64,000 bases of DNA from Dryococelus australis (lineage: Eukaryota > Arthropoda > Insecta > Phasmatodea > Phasmatidae): positions 47,001,556 through 47,065,555 of the forward strand of contig CM057006.1 of the NCBI GenBank assembly GCA_029891345.1, read 5' to 3'. Below are positions 34,547 to 46,689 of the stretch, piece by piece; the first letter of the stretch is position 1; every line of letters starts with the position of its first letter. The notes under the pieces are model-generated. The model was not told the DNA's origin. It worked only from the letters and a program-made list of their open reading frames with translations, and searched no databases. A program made the translations under genes and the position numbers.

Positions 34547-35276
34547 TCGTTACGTGTAACGCCTAGGGGCATATCTGAGTTCGTGAGGGATGGAGGTCTT
34601 AATAAAAATAAAATAACTACATTCCAATTCTAATTTACTCACACGGTTATTATTCACAGCATTAAAAAAACTGTCCTCACTATTGCACTTTTTATTTAAA
34701 GTCTATTTCAACTGTAATTAACATCCACCGTAATGTCTCTCTCTGGTTATAGTCAAAACGTACTCATAATTAACACGTGTTCAGTTTATCTGCTGTTATC
34801 ACTTATGTCTGTCACTCATCTAGGCCAATAGTCCAGCCTGATAGCAGCATCCTTCACTGCTTGATAGGCCTACTCGCAATCGCAGACTTCCCTTCCCCTG
34901 GTCACTTCTCTCGCTGCTCGTCTTCTATCGCTCGGAATTCAGCCACTCATTCAACTCCAACTCAACTCGCGAACCGGAAGCTCGTTGCACTTATACCGCG
35001 TTCGCCCTGACCATCTGGGAGGTTCGACGCACCCCGAGTCACGCTGATAGAACGAGGTCAGTGATCCAGAGCATTCTTCAGGTAAACGCAGAAATCACTA
35101 CAACCAGGGTTGGCAGAGTGCGCCGCAAAATACATTCTCGTGTCGGCTTGCTTTTGTAACTAATACGCGGCCACAGACCTATAATTCAAAACATTACACT
35201 TACGTGCCACCGCCACTATCATATAACTGCTGTCCTCTTCGCTTGCTCACGCGGGGCGAGCCAACGATACGTAACA
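34547..35276 (+). repeat. LTR-like dispersed repeat (copy 2)
   Basis: It opens TCGTTACGTGTAACGCCTAG and ends GATACGTAACA. It is colinear with 37535-38215 through TATTTAAAGTCTATTTCAAC, TTAACACGTGTTCAGTT, TCCAGCCTGATAGCAGC and AGCCACTCATTCAACTCC. The TGTTAC/GTAACA-type ends and the length of about 730 bp fit a solo LTR. I found no exact target duplication and no adjoining primer-binding site. Confidence 0.45.
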
Positions 35277-35299
35277 ATATTATTGGCGCGCTCTGATGA

Positions 35300-37534
35300 A
35301 GTGTAACTTATTGTACCATTTCTTAAAAATAGGACTAATTTAATTATTTCATTCGTGTAATAAGATACCGAGTAAAGAGTTTTATCACTTGTACTTAGGA
35401 CTGCAATACTATGAAGGGTAATACGTTTCAAAAGAAAGATATCCTGGACTTTTTTTTTTACAAAAATTTGCGTGTTTAAGACATCCGTCCAATGCAAACC
35501 TACCTACACTCAGGCAGTTTTAAGAATACTTTCACGTGTATTGCGTAAACTGACATGTATAATGCACAAGGCAGCAAAGCATTTGCTGTGTGTTCCGTGT
35601 ATAAAAGGGTAAAATAATTCAACAAGGCGACTTTCGAAAAGTTAAAAGGCGCATGTACAAAAGAGTATAGGTCTAATTTTGTACGCCTTTTGACCGAATA
35701 GTTGGAGGCGAAGGATTTTCTTCCAGTTGCGTCATTAGCATGTCCGTCTGCACTAGTGTGCCAACGTAAACACGATGCATGACCCGTATTGCTGAAACAA
35801 ACGTGTGCGACTTATTACCCGAGCTGTACATCTTGAATCACGCCACGAAGCTATAATTACCGCAAATTATTCTCTGGTAGGGGCGTTATTTATTTCGCAT
35901 GACACGGCACGATGCAAATAAACTACATGTGCTTGTCGCTGAAAACGCCCCTGATTCTCACGAAATGACATCCAATTACGCTCACTCAACCGAGGTAAAA
36001 TGTGAAAGAGCGCGTTCACATGACTAACCCTTCGATTATAGCAGCCGTGCCTTAAACGGTTACTCAACCAGCCTGCATACCGTCAACTATTCGATTTACA
36101 TATGTATGTGCGCGCCTCTTATGCATGCGTGAACTTACATTAACTACTCTGTACCTACCAGTAGACCAAACCTTGACTAGTTCAGCAGCGTTCTTTGCCA
36201 AGCAACAATGTTAGGCAATTATGGAAATGAAGGAAATGTCTACTACCACGAGCCCACTTTATTTGCAATAATTATTGTTGTATTATGACTCGAAGCACTA
36301 CCAGAGCCGATCTTCAAGCATTCGTAAAAAAAAAAAGAAAAAAAAGAAAAAAAAACTTAAGGGTATAAAAGGCCAAGTAAGTTACAATTTGATCATTACT
36401 GGCGACTAACCATCTCTATATTGGTGAATTCCGTTGGCACAAACACACTTTCCTCCTTTAAATGATATCAGCAAAGCAAGACTACATAGATTTAATATAC
36501 GTGTTAACTACGTATCTTTACAATAATAACTGCACGATGTTACATAATGACAAGGGGCGCAATCCGATAAAGTTATTCGTTACTGTTACGAACAAACAAA
36601 ACTAGCGCGAAGAACTGTCACTTAGCCCGACCGCGAGAAATATTAACAGTTCAAGAAGACAGACAGTTACCCAGAAAATGTATGCTCTAGGTACACTTTC
36701 CAAATCTTTTGGAATTTGGCCACGTAAAGAAGTTCTTCTTTCCTTTAAAACAATTTTTGTAATGTGTCAGCATTCGCCATGGCTTTTTAAAGCGAATATT
36801 ACGTAGGCTATATGTATGTTATTTTATGATTACTTAAGCATCGACCAATAAATTTATCAACATGGTTCAGGCCCAGTAATACAGCTTCGAATCTGGCTGT
36901 GAAAACCCACGCCAGCATTCTTTCGACAAAAAGGATTTTAAAAACTACAACAAACCAAGCATCACGTGATTTCGACATTTAGAGTTTAAGACGGGCACTT
37001 TAAATTAATGAAAGGGGAAATTGTCCTGAGGTGTAGATCAAGAGACCACGTGACGTGTTTAATAGAAGCTAGTAGGTACTGTCTGTCGCCAATACGAAGA
37101 CGTTTAGGGTCTCTTAGCAACAGGAAAAGACCGTACCATTTTGCATGGTATTACGCAAGTCTTTACAGTACTCTTCATGTTTTAACAGAAGTTATCTGTT
37201 TACTAGTTGCTGCCACCAACTCTTTCTCCTGTTAAACTCGGTACAAACACAGGAAACTTATTACAAATGTCTAGTCTGCTGCAGGGCGTTTGAGATGACT
37301 GCAGGTCCTAAGACATGCGTAAAATATGGTTTAATGACCTCTAGTACAGCAATTAATTATAACAAGAAATGTTAGGGTCTCTAGCAAATGTAAACTCTAG
37401 AATACTACTACACTCTTCCTTTGGACACATCTTCACTCCTACGTTTTCTTTCAGAATTATGTCTAGCAGCAATATAAACGCACAGCTTTACGAAAGCAAA
37501 CTGCTGAGCACGAGTGCACAGTCTAGGAAAAATA
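35300..37534. other. Stretch without recognised gene
   Basis: Short frames only (35219-35497, 35867-36067, 37008-37235 and others) with no family resemblance. An A-rich tract lies at 36327-36355. Confidence 0.45.
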
Positions 37535-38215
37535 TGTTACATGGGACGCCCGTGGGGCATACCGGAATATGTCTCCGCTTTGACTTTTTATTTAACAGTA
37601 AGCTCAATATTTAATGTATATTTCAACTCTAAATTAACGCCCTTCTTAATTGTCTCTGTTGGTTACAGTCAGTTAAATCATACTCATTATTAACACGTGT
37701 TCACTATCTGTTGCCATCATTTATAATGTCTTTCACTCACGCATCTAGTCCAATACTCCAGCCTGCCAGTCGCGTCCTTTACTGCTTGATACTCGCAGTC
37801 GCAGACTTCCCTTCCGCTGGTCGCTGCTCGGCTTCTATTGTTCGGAACTCAGCCACTCATTCAGTAACCAACTCCAGCTAAATTCAACTCCCGATTCGGA
37901 GGCCTGTCGCAATACTTAGAGCGTTTCCCTGGCCATCTGGAAGGTTCAACGCACCCCGAGTATCGCTGAGAGAACGAGGTTAGTAATCCAGAGAATTCTT
38001 CAGATAAACGTAGAAATAAATACAACAAGGGTCTGCAGCGTGCGTCGGATAAGAGATTATCGTGTCGGCTCGCTATTTTTACCTGATATGCGGCCTACCA
38101 CACGCGCTACCTCCGCTATCATATAACGACTCTCTATCCTCCTCTTCGCTCGCTCTCTCGCGCGGAGCGGCTAACTTCAGCGGCGCGGACCAGCGACATG
38201 TACCAATACCAGATA
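37535..38215 (+). repeat. LTR-like dispersed repeat (copy 3)
   Basis: It opens TGTTACATGGGACGCCCGTG and runs colinear with 34547-35276, ending near ACATGTACCA. Divergence and small indels separate the two copies. See the copy at 34547 for the LTR argument. Confidence 0.45.
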
Positions 38216-38492
38216 AATAAGCTTGCAAAATATTTTGTACTTAGTCAAGATAGCCCTTTCTTAGTTTTTCTGTACTTGCTTCTAAATACCGGTATACTTC
38301 AATTGACGTGTTTGGCGTTAATTGTACAACATGTATTAAATGTGTAAATACGATAACGGCAAGCTCCGAGCCGTCCATCGCTCAAGGCAAGGTCGGCGTG
38401 TACAAGACGAGGCTGGCACTAATTGCTGTAATTTTCTCCAACAGAACGCACAAAAACAACACCAATTCACAAATTTAAAGGGGGCTCGCCGC

Positions 38493-39142
38493 GTATTGAC
38501 GATTCGCGGTTTCTTCACTTTTTTTAAATCAAACCTTTGAGAAAATACCTCATAGGCAACATGACGTGATTGGTTGTTTCCTAAATACGTAATAATGTGT
38601 CACAGGCGATTTATACTTCTGTTGACATAAAAGTATCTTGTATCTGATCAAATTGAACTTCTACTTATGTTTAGTCCATAAATTATAATTTCTCACTTGT
38701 AATTAATATGAATAAAAACATAGAGAAAGTAGGCGTGTTGGTAATGTCTAGTACGAAATAGTCCTCATACAAACTGTTTATCCAAAGAAACTACCTCTGT
38801 TAACATAACATTCCTTATTTTCCGTTAATTTAAAGTTTTCCCTATATTTTATTTATAAATTATAATATACAATTTATAGTAAATATGAATGAAAACAGTG
38901 GGAAATGCAAAACATGTGTGTTGGTAGCGCCTAGTAAGAAATAGTTCTCATACAAAATACTATCACAACTGAGTGCGTACGAATTCGGTGCGGTGTAATT
39001 CGTTGTAATTTTGTGCAATGTAATCTGCTGTAATTTTACAGAATTAGTTAAGCTTAGTTTGCACAAGGCGGAGGAATATTATCCTGGAAGTAGTACTTTA
39101 GCAGGGCTATAGAAAAGTTCGAAATAATCGTGAATGGATTAT
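38493..39142 (+). mobile_element. MITE-2 with internal tandem duplication
   Basis: The left end is TATTGACGATTCGCGGTTTC with AAATCAAACCTTTGAGAA. The right end is GCAGGGCTATAGAAAAGTTC plus AATCGTGAATGGATTATCG. The copy is about 200 bp longer than its relatives because an interior block (about 38629-38778, with GTGTTGGTAATGTCTAGTAC) is repeated in diverged form at 38799-38960 (GTGTTGGTAGCGCCTAGTAA). Confidence 0.8.
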
Positions 39143-39149
39143 CGTAATT

Positions 39150-39938
39150 TCTCTTGAAAAGACCTAATAAATTCTGCTGACCTCCCAAACGCACAAATTT
39201 CAGCTGTTCAGATGACAATGAGCGCGAAAAATTACCAAAAATCACAAACATGCAACCCGAAATACAGCGATGACTGGAAAAGAACCTTCGAGTTACAACG
39301 TCCCTTACTTATTCTCCAAACAACACAAGATTGATTAATTAATGGCAATTAGCACAAACCTTTTTACATGGTCAACAGAGGTTTCAGGATAGTTCAGTGT
39401 TTTCGTAACCCAGTCATTATAAATGCTCGAAGTAAATTGTTTAATCAGCAGTTTATAAAACGTTTGCTATGCAATAGCAATACTTTGGCAATGTGGAACG
39501 TACTTTAATAGTCTGAATCAAGGATTTCAATATCCAGCAATATTTTAAGCATCATTTTAAAATATAGTTTACAAAACGTTGAGTAGCGCCTAAAAGTGCA
39601 AACAATCACTACTGGGCAGTAACCACTGGTCCCGAGGCATATCTATTAGCTGGCAATAATAACTGTGACCTCTAAATATCACACAGGCAATCGCTAATCG
39701 TTCCGTATGGCGACGCGATGTCTACGGCACCCAGAGAAGGTTAACAGGCAATCACATTCAATATTTCAGTACTGGTTCAGTAAAAATTAGAACCGGCTAA
39801 GATGGAGCGAAATCCCAAAGAGTGTAAATTCCAAAAAATTGCAAACTGCTGTTGATATACTAACTAAAGTTGTAAGATTCATCCCCGAAAAGGAGCCGAA
39901 ATCAAAACGCACATGACCACAACGTGTTAGTTGTAACA
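39150..39938. other. Interval without recognised gene
   Basis: Short frames only. No terminal repeats or conserved coding sequence were seen. Confidence 0.45.
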
Positions 39939-40177
39939 ATAGACTGTTCACGGTAAAGTGAGCATTTTTGAAGCCCTAGTTACGTTTTCCGCTCAACCAT
40001 TTTTTATCCTTTAATCAATTTTTAAATAAATATTGTCATGCAAGTAATAAACACAGCGAGTATATTCCACCGCACTCGGAAGTTAATGTCCAAGGCTACA
40101 ATAAAATATATTTATTGACTGTTATTCCAAATGAGAGGGACTTCAAAAGTGCCCAATTTAACGTGAATAGCCGATAT
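39939..40177 (+). mobile_element. MITE-1, short form
   Basis: ATAGACTGTTCACGGTAAAG to AATTTAACGTGAATAGCCGA. The core TAAATAAATATTGTCATGCA and CAATAAAATATATTTATTGA are shared with 14200 and 54769. Confidence 0.85.
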
Positions 40178-40675
40178 GCTTTCTCTTTTCAATCAACAAG
40201 TGTATTATACTAAGGCGGCTTTGTAAATGGAGTGAAGTGTAGTAGGGAGTTTTGGGCGACGCTTACCGGCCCCGCTTACCAAGCCGGCAGTCGCGAACTC
40301 AAATGGGGAATCAATGTTAAACGGAATTCCTTTCCATTCCGTCAATTTTAGAGATAACAAATTCAAACAGAAGTAATTCTACGTGGCATTTCTTAGGGAG
40401 TGTTGCTACGTTAAGACACATTTTCCCAATTGTTTTGTTCAAAATATATTTATTATATAATATTGAAATTTACATATAACAAAAAAAAAAAAAAAAAAAA
40501 AAAGAATAGACGATTTTTTGTTTTCAAAAATTATTTCATATAGCAATATTCTTTGAGAAAGTCGCGTCAAAACGTTTTTGTTTGAAATACGTATCTTTAA
40601 AATTGACGCAAAGAGAAGGAATTTCATTTAACACTGATTCCTCATTTGAAGTTCAGGGCTGCCGGCTTGGTCGGC

Positions 40676-40893
40676 AGGACTCTTAACATCGAGGTCTCGA
40701 GAGCGGATGAGGGTGAAGCAACGCCGGAATACGAGGGCGGGAGAAACAGGAGATACCCCAGAAAACCCGCCGACCAGCGGCATCGTCCGGCACGATTCCC
40801 ACACGCGATAACCCGGGAGCGACCCCGCCTGGAATCGAACCCAGTTACCCTACGTGGGAGGGAAGTCTGACGACTACACCACCGCGATCCCCT
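40676..40893 (-). mobile_element. tRNA-derived SINE
   Basis: The minus strand head GGTGGTGTAGTCGTCAGACT (box A region) and GGGTTCGATTCCAGGCGG (box B) are followed by ATCGTGCCGGACGATGCCGC and a tail near TCTCGAGACCTCGATG. The order is the same as in 22736-22979 with a short deletion in the tail. Confidence 0.85.
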
Positions 40894-40999
40894 TTTGTAA
40901 TTGCCGCGCCTTTTAACACTTCTGGGAATGATACGCCCCATTAAATTTTATGAAACGGTCAACGTATCCAGCCGCTATTTCTGAACCCCGGTATTTGGC

Positions 41000-41749
41000 A
41001 TTACGGGACGACGGGGAGTTACGTTCTATATGATCCACGCGGATAGAATAAACATTCACGAGTTCCCGCCTCAACGAAGCCGAAATATGTCACAAGGGCA
41101 CTTCGCACTGCAGGCTCTTGTTCAGGCACGTAAATGAACACGTTTACCGCGATTAGAAAGTATACCTCATTAGCGTACGCGTAGTAAGCACGTATCTTGC
41201 GTACGGCTCTTGACTATTTGCGCCAAACTTTTATATACTAACTATAAATTGATACAAACATATTAATTTGTAGTAAAGTTCATTACGGCTGTTCGACCAC
41301 ATCGTGTAACTATTATAATTATGTTTCTCTTTTTAGTACATTTATAAATAAAAGATTGGTTTAAAAAGTTTTTTACAGTAATTTTTTTCTGAAGATTAAT
41401 TGATAGTTACGTTTGGAAACACAAGCTCTTTGGGTGCTATAGTAATGGTAATAAAATCAGTCATTAAGTGCTATTAAAAAAATTACTTAGTTTAATTTTC
41501 GTTGCGTACGTGTTTGTGCGTTTTGGGTATTTGAAAATTCAATACCATCAGAAATGTTCAGTTTTAATGGAGAATTTTTCCCTACTTATAAACAGTTTTG
41601 TTTCTATTTGTTTGCAGCAATGGACTTACGACGGACGTCGTCCGAAGTTTAGTTGTAAATCGCTCGGCTGGGAGACGAACTGTTGTAAATGCTCCTGCAC
41701 ATTGATCTCGACACAGCATTGAGCAACGACGATAAGGAGAAGGCGAGAG
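41000..41749. other. Interval without recognised gene
   Basis: Frames of 60-85 codons around 41468-41770 lack resemblance to known families. AT-rich sequence leads into the CpG-rich block at 41750. Confidence 0.4.
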
Positions 41750-41981
41750 GTTTCGGAGCAGGCCACTCACTATCTGCTGGCTGGCGTTGAGTCAGCCCAG
41801 GGGCCGGGCCGGGCCAGACGCCCCGGGTGTACGCGAGCGTCTCCCCGCGCTCTGACGTCACACCGGGGAGCGGCGCGATAGGCGCACCGATCTGGCGACC
41901 GGCCAACAGGGATGGGCCGCACTACAGATACGCCCGCCGGTCTACTCTCACCTGGCCGGCTGGTTGCAAACATATGCCAAA
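41750..41981. promoter_or_regulatory. CpG-rich block, possible promoter or first exon
   Basis: This is a sharply GC- and CpG-rich interval (for example GGGGCCGGGCCGGGCCAGAC, GCGAGCGTCTCCCCGCGC) with a TGACGTCA element near 41850. Minus-strand frames of 67-85 codons cross it without a recognised domain. Candidate uses are a promoter or a 5' exon. No TATA box or splice pair was established, so confidence is low. Confidence 0.3.
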
Positions 41982-42335
41982 GGCTAGGTAGGCCGAACTC
42001 GCTGGCTGCGCACGACCAATCCCCACGTCATAACACTGAACTGCTTTTCTGCCAATACGGCTAGCAACAACAGTGTGGACTGGATTCGACGTCAGGACAC
42101 TGTTTAGCAAACAAGTGTTTTGAGATGTTTGTTTACCTCCTCCAGCCAATTTGTAATGCAATTAGACGATAGTCAAATAGGCAAAAGAATTCATAAAATA
42201 GTACTTTCCATTTAAAAATCCAGATATAAACAAACACGCCTATAACTGTTGACCACGTGACCGACAGTTGTGTTGCTTTCGGGTAGGTCAATGTCGTGCA
42301 CATTCGCAGAAGACGAATAAGCGGTCCACCAATCT
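41982..42335 (+). repeat. Dispersed repeat C, uninterrupted copy
   Basis: CTCGCTGGCTGCGCACGACC, CTGCTTTTCTGCCAATACGG, GTTTTGAGATGTTTGTTTAC, GTTGACCACGTGACCGACAG and CATTCGCAGAAGACGAATAA all recur in order at 52211-52976, where a MITE-1 splits the repeat. This copy shows the empty-site structure. Confidence 0.8.
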
Positions 42336-42342
42336 CATCATC

Positions 42343-42490
42343 AGTCTATATGGTTTTAGATCCGCCCGGCGTCAGTTTTAAGTGAAAATCCCTACCAAAA
42401 ATTTTTAGACGCCTCAAGGTCACGTCATTCAAGACAATGCGACGGACTCTCCCAAGAAGTCTATGTGCATTTCTGGGAAGCTGAATTTCT
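42343..42490 (+). repeat. Dispersed repeat D, copy 3
   Basis: GAAAATCCCTACCAAAAATT and GACGCCTCAAGGTCACGTCA match 25077-25125. Similar but weaker sequence lies at 63376-63430. Confidence 0.6.
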
Positions 42491-42905
42491 AGCAAAATAA
42501 ATATTTGCAATAGTAATGTTTTATTACACGCCATGTTAAGGCAGTGAATTAAACTTGTAACACTGCAGATTTTCAGGGTTATGTTTACAGTTAGTCATAG
42601 ATATTATAATAATATATATAATTAAAGAATACTTACTTATGTCATCACTTCTTTTACTGCCATTTCCAAATTACGCTTTATTATACGAGTTAACTGTATA
42701 ATATCTGGTTTGTGTTAATAGTTATTTACATAGAAATTCATTTGTTCCTAGACAATCTCCATTATTAACGTTTGTTACTTTACATTTCTCTCCGACAGGG
42801 TAGTCAGCGTTAAATGTTTATTAAACAAAACTGCTAAATAAAATTATCCTCGCCATTGCTGATTGGCGAAGAGATATATCATGATCAGACGACAGCCAAT
42901 CGGAG

Positions 42906-42962
42906 CACAGGTTCGCCTTGGTGGGAGACTGGTAGTCTAACCGCTACACCACCGCGGCCCCC
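42906..42962 (-). repeat. SINE head fragment
   Basis: The minus strand GGGGGCCGCGGTGGTGTAGC, GGTTAGACTACCAGTCTCCC and CCAAGGCGAACCTG match the first 55 bp of the SINE, including box A. The copy breaks off just before box B. Confidence 0.75.
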
Positions 42963-42969
42963 GGTACTA

Positions 42970-44799
42970 GAATGAAAAGTCAATAAAAGATGGCGCAGAA
43001 GCATGGGAAATCGTTCTGGGATTTGGTGCGTACGTTCTACAACTCTTGAAAAGGGAGACGGAACCATAGTAGCTACCTCACACGCTCACTGATGCAGAAA
43101 TACTGATTTAAAATACTCTCTCTAAAGAAAAATTTTTTTTTTTTTTAATACGAAGACAAGACGAAATGCTGACAAAGGTATCCAATGAGAAGATATTTTG
43201 CGGTAAAACGTATCTATATTATGAATGTAAGTGATCCTCTCTGCAAGAGAATGCAATAGCTGTGCGGCGAATGTCCATTCAGTGCTCTGCTCAAGTTACG
43301 ATCAGCGCGCGAGATGCGTAGTTTACTGACTCCGCCTACGTAAATCGAAACAAGTTCTAGCGATCGACGGTCCTCGACTCATTTTTACTGAAGGACACGG
43401 CGAAAAGAGATACTTAAAGTCGAAGTATTTACCTGAAAAATCGACTTTTTTTTTTTTTAACACACGATAGTGTTGACAGCGGGGATTCGCTGTCCATGCA
43501 TTATATCACCTTCAGTAAGCATTACTTAACTAAATAGGAAGTCATTTGGAATTTTCATACCGCCTTCATTAATGAGAAAACAGTGACTGATAAGGACGTG
43601 TTTATTAGTTCCTGCTATTAACTGCGATAAAAAACCAAACCAGACAGTAGTTCCACAAATAAAAAGCAACTTGCACGAATCTCTCCACTAGTCCTGAAAT
43701 GTAACCACGTAGTCTACAGCCATCCCCACACCAGTAAAAAAGTATTCTCGACCCAAACGAAGTTTGTCTGGCGCAATATAATTATTGTTTGTATATGGTT
43801 AATGAAATATTTTGTTGTTGAAATAAAATTATTTTGTTGTTATTTACTTGCCTCAAACTGTAAGATGTGGTTGCTGCAAGTTAATATTAGTATTATTCTG
43901 CGTGCACTAAAAAGTTTCTGCTAATATTTAAGAAAATTGAAAGCTCGACAGAGATTAAAACCTAGATCGTTTGCGCCCTAGCAACGTTATCTAAAGTGGC
44001 TACTAATTAAATGGAAATGTTTTTTTTTAATATATACATTTTAAATACTGGACGAATTAAATGGGACATTTTTTTAAATATATACATTTTAAATATTGGA
44101 CAGTCAAGTTTTATAACTTTACTTTTTAATTTCCTGTTGAACTTGGTTTATTGGTATTTTTCATACCATTATTAAGCAATAATAATTACACTAACAAACA
44201 CTGTTACTATCCTGTCACAAAAATTGCAAACACTCGAGCTGTTTCTTTGAACGAAGGCAATCAAATAAAAAGGTAAAAAATATACCAAGTTGATTCATGT
44301 GCGCATTTTGTTAGATGAACTAATTTAGTTTTTTTCTTCTCGAAAATTGTTTACTCAACAAACTATTTTGTTGAGGCAACTATATATTTTCGGCCCTATA
44401 CAAAAATAGTATTTTGTTATATGGAAACAGCCAAAATATGCACATATTTTTCGTTTACCCTGATATACACAAGACTCTGGTACTACTAAGGCATTATTTA
44501 AATACAACGTTCTCGTGGTTGAAGAGCTGGCATCCAAATAGCTGGAGTCACAGCACCGAAAATATACACGCACGAACATGGCAGCGCTCCAGGTTTCCAT
44601 CTCGGAAGTCAACATCTGCCCGCGCCTCCTCGCTTCTCCTGCATGATTACAATCACGGCAACTCTTCTGTCGTCATCTCCAGCACAGCACGTTCCGAGAA
44701 ACCGCTCCCAGTACCAACTCACCGCAAAGAATATCTTCCCAAACAACGCCAACGTAAGCAAGGAACTGCCGGATTGACCGTCTGGCAATGGCGGCGCCG
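42970..44799. other. Stretch without recognised gene
   Basis: AT-rich with poly-T tracts near 43133 and 43447. A short direct duplication occurs around 44019-44100 (two similar copies of TTTTTTTAATATATACATTT, then AAATACTGGACGAATTAA / AAATATTGGACAGT). The 197-codon frame beginning at 44414 has no domain and ends in SINE sequence. Confidence 0.45.
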
Positions 44800-45060
44800 C
44801 GTTTCGCGTTGCGTCTACAGGATGCGCTCACCTCCCACCAAGGCGAACCTGGTTCGAATTCCGGCGGGGGTCAATCCCGGGATTTTCCGCACGTGGGAAT
44901 CGTGCCGGACGATGCCCCTGGCAGGGAGAAAACCCGCCGACCAGGTTCCATCGTTCCACACGATTCCCACACGAGAAATCCCGGGGGCGACCCCGCCGGA
45001 AATCTAACAGTTCCCCTTGGGGGAAGGCGAGTAGTCTAACCACCACACCACTGCGACCCA
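44800..45060. mobile_element. Two SINE copies in inverted (fold-back) arrangement
   Basis: The left half reads in the plus orientation: CTCCCACCAAGGCGAACCTG, GGTTCGAATTCCGG, GGGAATCGTGCCGGACGATG, AAAACCCGCCGACCAG. The right half reads in the minus orientation, with its head at the right (CCACACCACTGCGACCCA in plus). The halves meet near 44945 and can pair over roughly 110 bp. The left head lacks its first bases; the box B of the right copy is degraded (AAATCTAACAG). Confidence 0.8.
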
Positions 45061-45069
45061 TATACAAGT

Positions 45070-46161
45070 TGAACACTTACTCCAATTTCAAAAAGTTTTT
45101 ACAGAAAAAAATTACAGTGTATGTATTAAGCTGCCGAACGTGTTACACTACCGTTAGGCAGCCATGTCAAAATATTCACAAATTACTAACGTAAAACAAT
45201 CTACCGCAACTTGTGCCGACATTCGCTTCAGCTTGACAAGAAAATTTACGTTTTCGTAGCCTCACTTATTAATTAAAATTAATGAAAGGGTGACAAATAT
45301 ATCGCGGATTCTACTCTTAAGCAGTGTTATTTCGCCAGATTTAACTTTAAAAAGCTTAAACCATTATGTTGACTTACAGACCGATAGTTTCAATGTTTAA
45401 AACATTTACTGATATCATCCGCAGTACAGCAGTTGTTAAGATTGTAAAATATAATTCTTTTTGAGAAATCATACCACCCTTCTCAAAAATATATAACATG
45501 TTTTGAAACTTTCAATGCACAAAATTTGCGCCAGTGAGAAATCAGCAGTCTGTGGGTAACTACGGCCATGGTTAAGGGAAGCACAAGGTTGGGGAACTAA
45601 AATTGTAAAACCTGTTTACTGCAGCTAGCAAAGGAACTGTTTCAAAGGTGTAACTTAACTACCGTGGCGCATTCCGTGCTCACACATACGCACGCTTCAA
45701 AGCTTCTATTTCCAACACTGAATCAGTCGGTCCCGAGCCACTTAGAAAACGAGAATAGCCATCAAAGAGTAGCCACAAATTCAAAGGAGAGGAGGCCTAG
45801 TTCTAACATTAACCAGACTTGTTCTCTATCAGCACAAAATATGCTACGAATGCACGGCTTTTGGAGATTCCAGAATGGAGAAAAGCAAACCTGGAGAATA
45901 AAGCGTTGCGGAAAAAGGAACAAAGTTAAGAAATTCTATGAGAAATAAAATGAAATGCCCAACATATGGTTGGTTAGCACTCGCCAAACTTATGTAACTT
46001 GCATTTTTCATACGAATGTTCTCCATTTTTTTTATAGGGATTAAGCCGTGTACCACCATGGAAGTTTCACTGGAAGACTCCACGCACCCTTGCATGATCG
46101 CTGGCATGCATTGCTCTATGCAAGTTTGGCCGATTGACAGCTTGTTTTAATAGACTTTTGG
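45070..46161. other. Stretch without recognised gene
   Basis: A 94-codon plus-strand frame (45664-45948) and an 87-codon minus frame (45844-46107) overlap antisense to each other. Neither resembles a known protein. Confidence 0.4.
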
Positions 46162-46593
46162 TATAGGCTGTTCACGGTAAAATGACCACTTTTGAAAGCC
46201 CTGCTTGAGATCTACTTGTCTGGCTGTCATGTATTCCTCCGCCTTATGTAAAATTAACATTGACATGGGCCTCATCACTTTATTCCATGCGTCAGTCAAG
46301 TGAAACAGTGAAATAATTAAGAAAGTAAATACTTTACAAAACTGCTTATTTTTACACTTAGATGGATTTTAAAAAAAAAACCAGAAAGCGAAAGGAATCA
46401 TTTTGAGATATCACAAATGGTTACCTAACACTAGTTATTCGACGTTAAAATATGGAACTGCAATAAAGTCATCGTTATCAACTTTACTGGGCGAATGTCA
46501 CTCAGTGCACCCGTTAAAATATATGCAAGCAGGGACAGTGACTTTTTTCTGAGGTTCATTTCTAAAGTGCTCGCTCTATCGTGAACAGCCTCT
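46162..46593 (+). mobile_element. MITE-1, long form
   Basis: TATAGGCTGTTCACGGTAAA opens the copy, followed by AAAGCCCTGCTTGAGATCTA, ATTCCTCCGCCTTATGTAAA, GGTTACCTAACACTAGTTAT and CAACTTTACTGGGCGAATGT. It ends GTGCTCGCTCTATCGTGAAC plus AGCCTC. It is a full-length reference copy at about 430 bp. Confidence 0.9.
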
Positions 46594-46605
46594 GAGTGGG
46601 GTGGA

Positions 46606-46681
46606 GAAGTTTGGGCAGCCCTTAGCACTGGGGTCCTGAGAGTCGTTGAAGGTGAAGCGAGATGAGTATGGAACAGCGCCG
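46606..46681 (-). repeat. SINE tail fragment
   Basis: TTTGGGCAGCCCTTAGCACT, GGGGTCCTGAGAGTCG and GGTGAAGCGAGATGAGTATG match the 3' part of the SINE. The tRNA-like head is absent. Confidence 0.7.
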
Positions 46682-46689
46682 TTGTGATT

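Noticed and set aside
34257-34620. Possible independent gene between MITE-2 and the LTR-like repeat
   Set aside because: Most of the interval matches dispersed repeat C and the LTR-like repeat, and no frame is conserved between copies.
44414-45007. 197-codon plus-strand frame
   Set aside because: The second half is SINE sequence and the first half has no domain or splice context. Long SINE-derived frames occur by chance because the SINE is GC-rich.
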